Below are positions 1 through 4,368 of a stretch of 5,218 nt of DNA, in pieces (positions within the stretch are counted from its first letter, which is position 1; each line of letters opens with the position of its first letter). The position numbers were made by a program, and so were the translations under genes. Location of the stretch: assembly GCA_019308655.1 (NCBI GenBank), contig JAFDHS010000127.1:1-5218 (forward strand), written 5' to 3'. Origin of the DNA: Deltaproteobacteria bacterium (GTDB taxonomy: Bacteria > Desulfobacterota > Desulfobacteria > Desulfobacterales > JAFDHS01). The notes under the pieces are model-generated. The model did no database searches and was not told the origin of the DNA. It worked only from the letters and a program-made list of their open reading frames with translations.

Positions 1-375
1 AGAATATGGTTCTGCGGACGCAAAAGCCATCGCGTCGTGACAAAATCGGGGGCCCTTTTCACTATTCCCTGTGAAGCAATATTCAACAACCATCCGGATG
101 TATTCAGAAGTGCGCTTGTAGGTGTCAACTCCGTATCCAAAGAAAAATCAGAACAGATTCCGGTAATCTGTATCGAAGTTGAAGGCGGCGGTAAATGCAA
201 AGACGAAGAAAAACTTGAAGAAGAACTCTTTGAACTTGCGAAAACCAATGTAATGACAGAGAACATAGAAATTATACTGTTTCACAAATCATTCCCCGTG
301 GACATACGCCACAATTCCAAGATATTCCGCGAAAAACTGACCCTATGGGCGGAAAAACAGCTGAAAGCATATTAA
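1..375 (+). CDS. oleC: OleC-like fatty acid-CoA ligase family protein, C-terminal part
   Basis: The frame is open from base 1, so this is the last 124 residues of a gene that begins outside the window; the GTG at 37 is an internal valine codon and not a start. The fragment is the small C-terminal domain of the ANL (acyl/aryl-CoA synthetase) superfamily. The A8 hinge region is seen as WFCGRKSHRV at residues 3-12, followed by LFTIPCEAIFNNHPDVFRSALVGV-type sequence. The A10 region is FPVDIRHNSKIFREKL, with the expected catalytic lysine at about residue 107. The FCGRKSHRV and PVDIRHNxKI pattern is what I remember for OleC. OleC acts in long-chain olefin biosynthesis, turning beta-hydroxy acids into beta-lactones using ATP. 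A generic long-chain acyl-CoA ligase remains possible because the N-terminal AMP-binding domain and the oleABD neighbours are not visible. No clear terminator follows the stop codon. Confidence 0.75.
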   Translation, partial: RIWFCGRKSHRVVTKSGALFTIPCEAIFNNHPDVFRSALVGVNSVSKEKSEQIPVICIEVEGGGKCKDEEKLEEELFELAKTNVMTENIEIILFHKSFPVDIRHNSKIFREKLTLWAEKQLKAY

Positions 376-425
376 TTCCCTCGTATAAATCCTCCTTGGC
401 AGTTATTTGCGTTGAATCTTTTAGC

Positions 426-454
426 TTGCTAATTTTGATTAAATATTTTATATC
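426..454 (+). promoter_or_regulatory. Candidate sigma-70 promoter for typA
   Basis: A TTGCTA box (426-431) and a TATATC box (449-454) are separated by 17 nt in an AT-rich stretch upstream of typA. Each box matches consensus at four of six positions. The spacing is ideal, but the region is so AT-rich that such matches are expected by chance. The rest of the 376-506 gap shows no gene and no obvious terminator. It ends in a short CCATCAT-type repetition just before the ATG. Confidence 0.3.
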
Positions 455-506
455 TTATCTCTTTTTTTGAAAGCTTTAACCTCCCATCATAACCCCCATC
501 ATCATT

Positions 507-1274
507 ATGGACTCAAATTTGATTAGAAATATAGCAATTATTGCCCATGTCGATCATGGCAAAACGACCCTTGTCGACCAGTTTTTCAAGCAAAGCGGGA
601 TGTTCCGAGACAACCAATCCATAACCGAACGGCTCATGGACTCCATGGATCTGGAGCGGGAACGCGGGATCACCATCGCCGCCAAGAACGGTTCCTTTCG
701 ATACAAAGATTACGTGATCAATATCATTGATACGCCGGGCCATGCTGATTTCGGCGGCCAGGTAGAGCGGGTGCTGCGCATGGCAGATGGCTGCCTGCTC
801 CTGGTGGATGCCCAGGAAGGCCCCATGCCGCAGACCTATTTCGTGCTGAAAAAGGCTTTGGCCTTGCAGCTTCCGGTACTGGTAGTAATCAACAAAATAG
901 ACAAACCCGCCGCTCGGCCGAATTGGGCCGTGGATCAGGTATTCGATCTTTTTGTCAAGCTGGAAGCCCCGGACAAACTCCTTGATTTCCAGGTGGTTTT
1001 TGCCTCGGCCAAGTCAGGATATGCCATCAATGATCCGGCAGATCCCATTGAGGGTGCTTCCATGGTACCCCTATTTGAAAAAATCATCGCCCATATTCCG
1101 CCGCCAAGCGGCGATCCAGAGGCCATACTCCAGCTCCAGGTCAATACCATTGATTACTCTCCTTATCTGGGTAAACTCGGCATCGGCAAGGTGGTCAACG
1201 GTTCCATGAATATCAATCAAAGTATTGCGCCGGGGAAATTGTGGCGGTGGCCGGCATGGATGACATCACCGTAG
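507..1274 (+). CDS. typA: TypA N-terminal fragment: GTPase domain and start of domain II
   Basis: This is the upstream open frame of the broken typA, 255 residues long. All five GTP-binding motifs are present. The P-loop AHVDHGKT is at residues 13-20, the switch I RGIT at 53-56, DTPGH at 75-79, NKID at 129-132 and SAK at 167-169. Domain II begins around residue 205 (LQLQVNTIDYSPYLGKLGIGKV). Homology ends at NQSI (about residue 240). The last 15 or so residues, rich in Trp and Pro, are a read-through of the shifted frame and end at the TAG at 1272-1274. If translated, the product would be a GTPase domain without the ribosome-binding C-terminal domains. Confidence 0.8.
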   Translation: MDSNLIRNIAIIAHVDHGKTTLVDQFFKQSGMFRDNQSITERLMDSMDLERERGITIAAKNGSFRYKDYVINIIDTPGHADFGGQVERVLRMADGCLLLVDAQEGPMPQTYFVLKKALALQLPVLVVINKIDKPAARPNWAVDQVFDLFVKLEAPDKLLDFQVVFASAKSGYAINDPADPIEGASMVPLFEKIIAHIPPPSGDPEAILQLQVNTIDYSPYLGKLGIGKVVNGSMNINQSIAPGKLWRWPAWMTSP

Positions 1275-2191
1275 GCGTTACCTTCACTGACCCGGATGAC
1301 CCCAGGCCTCTGCCGCTGATCGATATCGATCCGCCCACCGTCGCCATGCATTTCATTCCCAATGATTCCCCCTTTGCCGGTCAGGAGAGTAAATTCATCA
1401 CCTCCCGCCACCTGAAAGAACGACTTTTCCGGGAAACTTTGGCTGACGTGGCCCTGACTGTGGAACCTTTGGGAGCCGGTTCGGGTTTTAAGGTATCCGG
1501 ACGTGGAGAACTCCATCTTTCAATCCTTATCGAAAAAATGCGGCGCGAGGGATACGAGTTCCAGGTCACCCGGCCCCAGGTCATCATGAAGGAAGAAAAC
1601 GGTCGGTTGCAGGAGCCTTATGAAGAATTGACCATTGATGTGGACGAACAATACCAGGGACCGGTCATTGAAAAGCTGGGAAAACTCAAAGGGCAAATGC
1701 TGGAAATGAGCCGCCGCAACGAAATGGTCCGTCTGATCTACAAACTCCCTACTCGTGGACTTATCGGATTTCGCAGCGAATTTCTTACGGACACCAAAGG
1801 GATGGGCGTGATGAACTATGTTTTTGACGACTACGGCCCTTTTGCCGGGGAAATTTTAAATCGCAGCAACGGCGCACTTGTAGTCAAGGATGCCTGCACC
1901 ACAGTGGCCTATGCCCTTTTCAACCTGCAGGAACGGGGCCGCCTGTTTCTGGGACCGGGGGTCAAAGTCTACAAAGGCCAGATCCTTGGAGAACATTGCC
2001 GAACCGGCGATTTGGTCGTCAATCCGGCCAAAGGGAAAAAATTGACCAATATCCGGGCCGCAGGCTCGGATGAAAACGTCATTCTCACCACACCCCATCG
2101 TCTGAGCCTCGAGGATTGCCTTGCCTTTATCAACGATGACGAACTGGTGGAAGTCACACCCGCCGCCATCCGGCTGCGCAAACGGAATTGA
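1241..2191 (+). CDS. typA: TypA C-terminal fragment: end of domain II, domains III, V and C-terminal domain
   Basis: This is the downstream open frame of the broken typA. Homology actually starts at codon 1229 (AGEIVAVAG), before the first possible GTG start at 1241. The GGGG at 1232-1235 upstream of that GTG is probably a coincidence within coding sequence. Recognisable family signatures, numbered from 1241, are SGRGELHLSILIE (86-98), PTRGLIGFRSEF (170-181), KKLTNIRA (266-273) and DDELVEVTP (299-307). The terminus RLRKRN matches the RIRKRH-type end of BipA. There is no GTPase domain, so independent function is unlikely. The stop is TGA at 2189-2191. Confidence 0.8.
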   Translation: MAVAGMDDITVGVTFTDPDDPRPLPLIDIDPPTVAMHFIPNDSPFAGQESKFITSRHLKERLFRETLADVALTVEPLGAGSGFKVSGRGELHLSILIEKMRREGYEFQVTRPQVIMKEENGRLQEPYEELTIDVDEQYQGPVIEKLGKLKGQMLEMSRRNEMVRLIYKLPTRGLIGFRSEFLTDTKGMGVMNYVFDDYGPFAGEILNRSNGALVVKDACTTVAYALFNLQERGRLFLGPGVKVYKGQILGEHCRTGDLVVNPAKGKKLTNIRAAGSDENVILTTPHRLSLEDCLAFINDDELVEVTPAAIRLRKRN

Positions 2192-2232
2192 GAATACTGT
2201 AGACCGCTTTCACTCAGAACAGATGCCCCGTA

Positions 2233-2266
2233 TTGACAATAAGTAAATTCAAACTTACGTTATAGT
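2233..2266 (+). promoter_or_regulatory. Candidate promoter region for the DVU0772-like gene
   Basis: A perfect TTGACA lies at 2233-2238. Two partial -10 elements follow: TACGTT (2256-2261) at 17-nt spacing and the better TATAGT (2261-2266) at an overlong 22-nt spacing. A 5-bp inverted repeat, TAAGT (2240-2244) and ACTTA (2253-2257), sits in the spacer and could be an operator, although arms this short often arise by chance. The 144-bp gap between typA and the next gene shows no terminator, so read-through from typA is also possible. Confidence 0.35.
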
Positions 2267-2320
2267 CAAAAAGCAACGCACAAAATCAGATTTTAAACTC
2301 CGCTTTGATCATAACACTTG

Positions 2321-2327
2321 AAAGGAG
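2321..2327 (+). promoter_or_regulatory. Shine-Dalgarno sequence setting the start at 2336
   Basis: AAAGGAG lies 8 nt before the ATG at 2336. An in-frame TTG at 2318 sits directly in front of it and cannot use this site, so the ATG is the start. Confidence 0.85.
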
Positions 2328-2335
2328 AACAACTT

Positions 2336-2665
2336 ATGTCAGATCTTCATGAGTTTAACACCCTTCCGATCGACTGGTCCATGGAACCTGAAGATGCGGT
2401 CGCAAAATATTTGGAGTGGGGCGGTACAAACTATAAAAGTACTGATAGACAGCCTGTAAAAGGTAAATTTGATTATTCGCACTATTTTGTTGTAAATACC
2501 TGGAATAAAAAACCGGAAATCATCCTGATCAAAAGAAGCTCTGAGGGTTACGAAGAGCTGGGGCACTGGGCATTACCTGAAAAATTTGAAGAAGATTACA
2601 CGTTAAAAGGGGTGTACAAGCTGACGGATGAACTCAAGGAATGGGTAAAAGAACAGATGCATTAA
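2336..2665 (+). CDS. DVU0772-family-like small protein of unknown function
   Basis: The product is an acidic, soluble protein of 109 residues with no signal peptide, membrane segment or cysteine. The start is chosen because an AAAGGAG ribosome site lies 8 nt upstream. Visible blocks are IDWSMEPEDAVAKYLEWGG (residues 12-30), DYSHYFVVNTWNKKPEIILIKRSSEG (46-71) and LKGVYKLTDELKEWV (90-104). I recall this arrangement of an N-terminal DWxMxPEDAVxxYLEWG block, a central SHYFVVNTW block and a C-terminal LKGVYxLTDExKxW block from the DVU0772 family. That family is found largely in sulfate-reducing Desulfobacterota and has no established function. The assignment is from memory of the motif pattern. 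The gene is monocistronic: it has its own candidate promoter and is closed by a strong terminator 39 nt downstream. No role can be inferred from its neighbours. Confidence 0.8.
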   Translation: MSDLHEFNTLPIDWSMEPEDAVAKYLEWGGTNYKSTDRQPVKGKFDYSHYFVVNTWNKKPEIILIKRSSEGYEELGHWALPEKFEEDYTLKGVYKLTDELKEWVKEQMH

Positions 2666-2703
2666 CAGGGTTGACGATAACTTTTCAGTCCTTTATCTTT
2701 CGT

Positions 2704-2747
2704 AAAAACCCTCTGTGCCCTTTTAAAAAAGGCGCAGAGGGTTTTTT
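2704..2747 (+). terminator. Rho-independent terminator after the DVU0772-like gene
   Basis: An 11-bp GC-rich stem is formed by CCCTCTGTGCC (2709-2719) and GGCGCAGAGGG (2731-2741), with one G-U pair. It is flanked by an A-run (2704-2708) and a T-run (2742-2747). The loop, CTTTTAAAAAA, could pair further on itself. The A-tract on the left makes the structure work for transcription from the other strand as well, although no minus-strand gene ends here. Confidence 0.92.
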
Positions 2748-2768
2748 ATGTCTTCTTCTTTGTTTAGA

Positions 2769-2782
2769 ATTAGAATTCTAAT
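2769..2782. repeat. 14-bp perfect palindrome upstream of the toxin-antitoxin promoter
   Basis: ATTAGAATTCTAAT is self-complementary over all 14 bases. Its left half is also preceded by a direct copy of TTAGAA (2764-2769 region). It lies 18 bp upstream of the -35 box of the toxin-antitoxin operon and could be a regulator-binding site. No function is shown by the sequence alone. Confidence 0.5.
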
Positions 2783-2799
2783 GATAGATGTTGTAATTC

Positions 2800-2828
2800 T
2801 TGACAACACTTGCTGTTGTTATTATTCT
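2800..2828 (+). promoter_or_regulatory. Promoter of the toxin-antitoxin operon with an internal inverted repeat
   Basis: A perfect TTGACA (2800-2805) and TATTCT (2823-2828) are separated by exactly 17 nt. The predicted transcription start, about 7 nt after the -10 box, falls at 2834-2836, on the first ATG of the toxin. The spacer region holds a perfect inverted repeat: ACAACA (2803-2808), a 5-nt centre, and TGTTGT (2814-2819). This overlaps the -35 box, a typical place for an autorepressor operator. The TTG at 2800 is in frame with the toxin, but it is best read as the -35 box and not as a start codon. Confidence 0.7.
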
Positions 2829-2835
2829 ATCCAAC

Positions 2836-3132
2836 ATGAATGCCGAATTAATGCTCAATGAGCGTCACGTCCTTTCCGAAAATGCTTTCGTTGAAATGGT
2901 GGTGTGGATAGTACCTTCGCCACTTTCAGGAAGTCACCACGGCTTCAAGTATCGACTTGCCCTTGTTGTAGACGGCAATTGTGTGCTGCGTTACGACAAC
3001 GAGGCAGGTAAGAGTGATCACAAGCATATCGGTGAGGATGAAATCCCATATGTTTTCACCACACCAAAAGCACTGATCGAAGACTTTTGGAACGATGTGG
3101 ACAACTGGAGGTTTTTGACATGCGTACCGTAA
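2836..3132 (+). CDS. tumE: TumE-family toxin of a type II toxin-antitoxin system
   Basis: The product has 98 residues from the ATG at 2836. It matches the pattern I know for the TumE (DUF6516) toxin family: ERHVLSENAFVEMVVWIVP (9-27), SHHGFKYRLALV (33-44), LRYDNEAGKSDHKHIG (51-66) and PYVFTTPKALIEDFW (71-85). The conserved YDNExGKxDHxH block, rich in charged and His residues, is a plausible active or RNA-contact site, but the mechanism is not evident from sequence. No Shine-Dalgarno sequence precedes 2836, and the promoter predicts a transcript starting about there, so translation may be leaderless. An alternative ATG at 2851 also lacks one. The toxin stop (3130-3132) lies inside the antitoxin gene, giving a 13-nt overlap. 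Lost or low-level translation of a leaderless toxin next to a well-initiated antitoxin would favour antitoxin excess; that is inference. Confidence 0.82.
   Translation: MNAELMLNERHVLSENAFVEMVVWIVPSPLSGSHHGFKYRLALVVDGNCVLRYDNEAGKSDHKHIGEDEIPYVFTTPKALIEDFWNDVDNWRFLTCVP
3107..3111 (+). promoter_or_regulatory. Shine-Dalgarno sequence of the antitoxin gene
   Basis: GGAGG lies 8 nt before the ATG at 3120, inside the end of the toxin gene. It sets the antitoxin start at 3120, and rules against an upstream in-frame ATG at 3087, which has no such site. Confidence 0.88.
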
Positions 3133-3461
3133 CAATGGGGATTTCTTCCCGTGAAAAAATCAACAAGCGGTTGCTTGGAGCTTTAGAGGGAAAACAGCAA
3201 GGAACATTCATCAGCTTTGAGTCGCCTACACTCCTTTTCAAGGTGCTCTCGGGCAAGCGATGGGAACTCCTCAAGATTATGACAGGTGCCGGCCACATGT
3301 CAATTCGTGAGGCAGCGCGTCGGCTGGGCAGAGACGTAAAAGCAGTGCATGGTGATGTGCAGGTGCTTTTGAATACTGGAATACTACGAAAAACCGATAA
3401 GGGTCAAATCGAATTTCCCTTTGATGCCGTGCATGTGGATTTTATGCTGCAAGCGGCTTGA
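3120..3461 (+). CDS. tumA: TumA-like antitoxin, winged-helix DNA-binding protein
   Basis: The product has 113 residues, starting at the ATG served by GGAGG at 3107-3111. The N-terminal half (about 1-55) has the ISSREKINKRLLGALEG and FISFESPTLLFKVLSGKRWELL segments typical of the small winged-helix antitoxins often annotated HVO_A0114-type putative DNA-binding proteins. Residues 61-89 (SIREAARRLGRDVKAVHGDV, then LLNTGIL) form the helix-turn-helix, and KTDKGQIEFPFDAVHVDF (91-108) gives the wing and tail. It should neutralise the TumE toxin by direct binding. Together with the toxin it probably represses the operon at the inverted repeat in the promoter spacer; this is inferred from family behaviour. 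The start overlaps the toxin end by 13 nt, so translation is probably coupled. The toxin-first order differs from the antitoxin-first order of many type II modules. Confidence 0.82.
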   Translation: MRTVTMGISSREKINKRLLGALEGKQQGTFISFESPTLLFKVLSGKRWELLKIMTGAGHMSIREAARRLGRDVKAVHGDVQVLLNTGILRKTDKGQIEFPFDAVHVDFMLQAA

Positions 3462-3518
3462 GAGCCGTAGGCTATCGGTAAGCATCCCGACTTTGAAGCT
3501 TTCGATTCATACGGCTCT
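3461..3518. repeat. 9-bp inverted repeat with 40-nt loop between convergent genes
   Basis: AGAGCCGTA (3461-3469) is perfectly complementary to TACGGCTCT (3510-3518). The enclosed 40 nt can form a further small stem, TCGG (3475-3478) with CCGA (3487-3490). The element begins at the antitoxin stop codon and lies between the convergent toxin-antitoxin and hydrogenase-like operons. It may help end transcription or protect the mRNA 3' end, but the T-run after it is short (TTT) and the loop is long, so it is not a clear intrinsic terminator. The rest of the 3462-3589 gap shows no gene. Confidence 0.5.
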
Positions 3519-3589
3519 TTATGGTCTTCAGTCATTCAACTGAATTTACGCAGGGTTGGCAATGTCCGGCTCGATTTGAGTTACCGACA

Positions 3590-4333
3590 CTATTTAAAAA
3601 AAGTCAACAGCGCGTGCAAGTTGGTCAACGGATGAGGCGGACACCCGGGAATAAACAGGTCCACCGGCAACAGGCCGTCCAGGCCTTCGTTTATTTCGGG
3701 GGACCCCCTGAAAGGGCCGCCGGTCAGAGCGCAACTGCCAACGGCAATCACCACCTTAGGAGAAGGAGTGGCCTCGTATGTTTGGAGCAGCGCTGTTTTC
3801 ATATTTTTTGAAATGGGCCCCGTCACAACAATCCCGTCGGCATGACGGGGAGACGCCACAAAATTGATACCAAAACGTGCCAGGTCAAAAAAAGGAGTGG
3901 CAAGAACATTCAAGTCCGCTTCGCAGGCATTACATCCGCCTGCCGATACCTGCCGGAGCTGAAGAGACCTTCCGAACAGCTTTTTAAAATGCTGTTTTGA
4001 ATGTTCGGCCAGAGACGGCAGCCTTCCATCAGTGAGCAGATGTTGTTTTTCAGATACGGAAATTTCAAAATCTTGTGTAAAAGAGATGAATTCTCCTTTT
4101 GAGATGCGCTCACAGGTTCCACAGAATACACATCGCCCCATGTCGATTAATTTACGGGAAGCGTCAATGGCATTCTGGGGACAGGCATCCGCGCATTTTG
4201 CGATCACTTCGGCTGGTGCATCTTTGTTCACCTGAGGCCGTCCACGGTAACGCGACGGCAATTCAATTTTTTCGTTTGGGTACTTTGTAGTTCTGTAACC
4301 TTGTTCAAGTCTGTTTTTTAATGTATTGAGCAT
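3590..4333 (-). CDS. Group-4-hydrogenase-like small subunit (NuoB/HycG family) with N-terminal ferredoxin-like domain
   Basis: The product has 247 residues and carries the small, iron-sulfur subunit of a complex related to formate hydrogenlyase and complex I. In the C-terminal part, GGCNACEADLN (residues 132-142), GSCALTGGPF (199-208) and PGCPPHP (229-235) supply C134, C137, C201 and C231, the four ligands of the proximal [4Fe-4S] cluster. FDLARFGINFVASPRHADGIVVTGP (149-173) is the flavodoxin-like core shared with HycG/HyfI. The N-terminal 40-80 region is ferredoxin-like: CADACP (C47, C51) followed by CVFCGTC (C68, C71, C74). This corresponds to a HycF-type ferredoxin fused to HycG. Only enough cysteines for one canonical [4Fe-4S] cluster remain (C51 with C68, C71 and C74). 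The start has a weak AAGAG site (4344-4340) 6 nt before the ATG. It follows the large-subunit gene by 35 nt and ends the operon in this direction. Confidence 0.88.
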   Translation of the reverse strand: MLNTLKNRLEQGYRTTKYPNEKIELPSRYRGRPQVNKDAPAEVIAKCADACPQNAIDASRKLIDMGRCVFCGTCERISKGEFISFTQDFEISVSEKQHLLTDGRLPSLAEHSKQHFKKLFGRSLQLRQVSAGGCNACEADLNVLATPFFDLARFGINFVASPRHADGIVVTGPISKNMKTALLQTYEATPSPKVVIAVGSCALTGGPFRGSPEINEGLDGLLPVDLFIPGCPPHPLTNLHALLTFFK

Positions 4334-4368
4334 TTTTTTCTCTTAATAATTTGTGTTGAAAGATTTTT

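Larger units (their letters stand above)
507..2191 (+). pseudogene. typA: typA/bipA translational GTPase, disrupted by internal deletion and frameshift
   Basis: TypA/BipA is a ribosome-associated GTPase of the EF-G family, linked to ribosome assembly and stress or cold adaptation. Two adjacent frames together cover almost all of it. The first gives the GTPase domain and start of domain II up to NGSMNINQSI; the second resumes at AGEIVAVAGMDDI and runs to the normal C-terminus (ELVEVTPAAIRLRKRN). Against E. coli BipA from memory, about 32 residues that close domain II are missing at the join (about 1224-1232). The frame changes there from that of 507 to that of 1229, so the lost length must be 1 modulo 3, near 94-100 nt. 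The two parts contribute about 560 residues, against about 590-610 for intact family members. Both halves are otherwise well conserved and free of stops, so the lesion is recent or is an assembly error. No good Shine-Dalgarno sequence precedes the ATG at 507, but the N-terminus IRNIAIIAHVDHGKTTL is canonical. Confidence 0.85.

Noticed and set aside
513..743. Minus-strand open frames within typA (513-743, 935-1150, 1217-1587, 1856-2181)
   Set aside because: They are shadows of the well-conserved GTPase coding sequence on the plus strand and have no recognisable motifs.
1206..1245. Programmed ribosomal frameshift in typA
   Set aside because: There is no slippery heptamer at the join, and about 32 conserved residues are missing on top of the frame change. 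A deletion explains both.
2800..2835. TTG at 2800 as start of the toxin (110-residue product)
   Set aside because: The TTG is part of a perfect TTGACA -35 box, there is no ribosome site before it, and the extra 12 residues do not belong to the family.
3087..3119. ATG at 3087 as start of the antitoxin
   Set aside because: It has no Shine-Dalgarno sequence and would give a 46-nt overlap, whereas the ATG at 3120 has GGAGG 8 nt upstream and gives a family-like N-terminus.
3461..3518. Domain V of a group II intron (GAGCCGTA...TACGGCTC)
   Set aside because: The arms recall domain V, but the loop is 40 nt instead of the short, GNRA-capped hairpin, and no reverse transcriptase or other intron domain is present.
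3461..3600. Integron attC site behind a toxin-antitoxin cassette
   Set aside because: An RYYYAAC-like box occurs at 3534-3540, but no matching GTTRRRY box follows at a suitable distance, and no second attC or integrase is visible.
3521..3811. Plus-strand open frame of 96 residues
   Set aside because: It lies mostly antisense to the hydrogenase-like small subunit gene, whose cysteine motifs and length are convincing. Its own sequence has no recognisable domain and no ribosome site.
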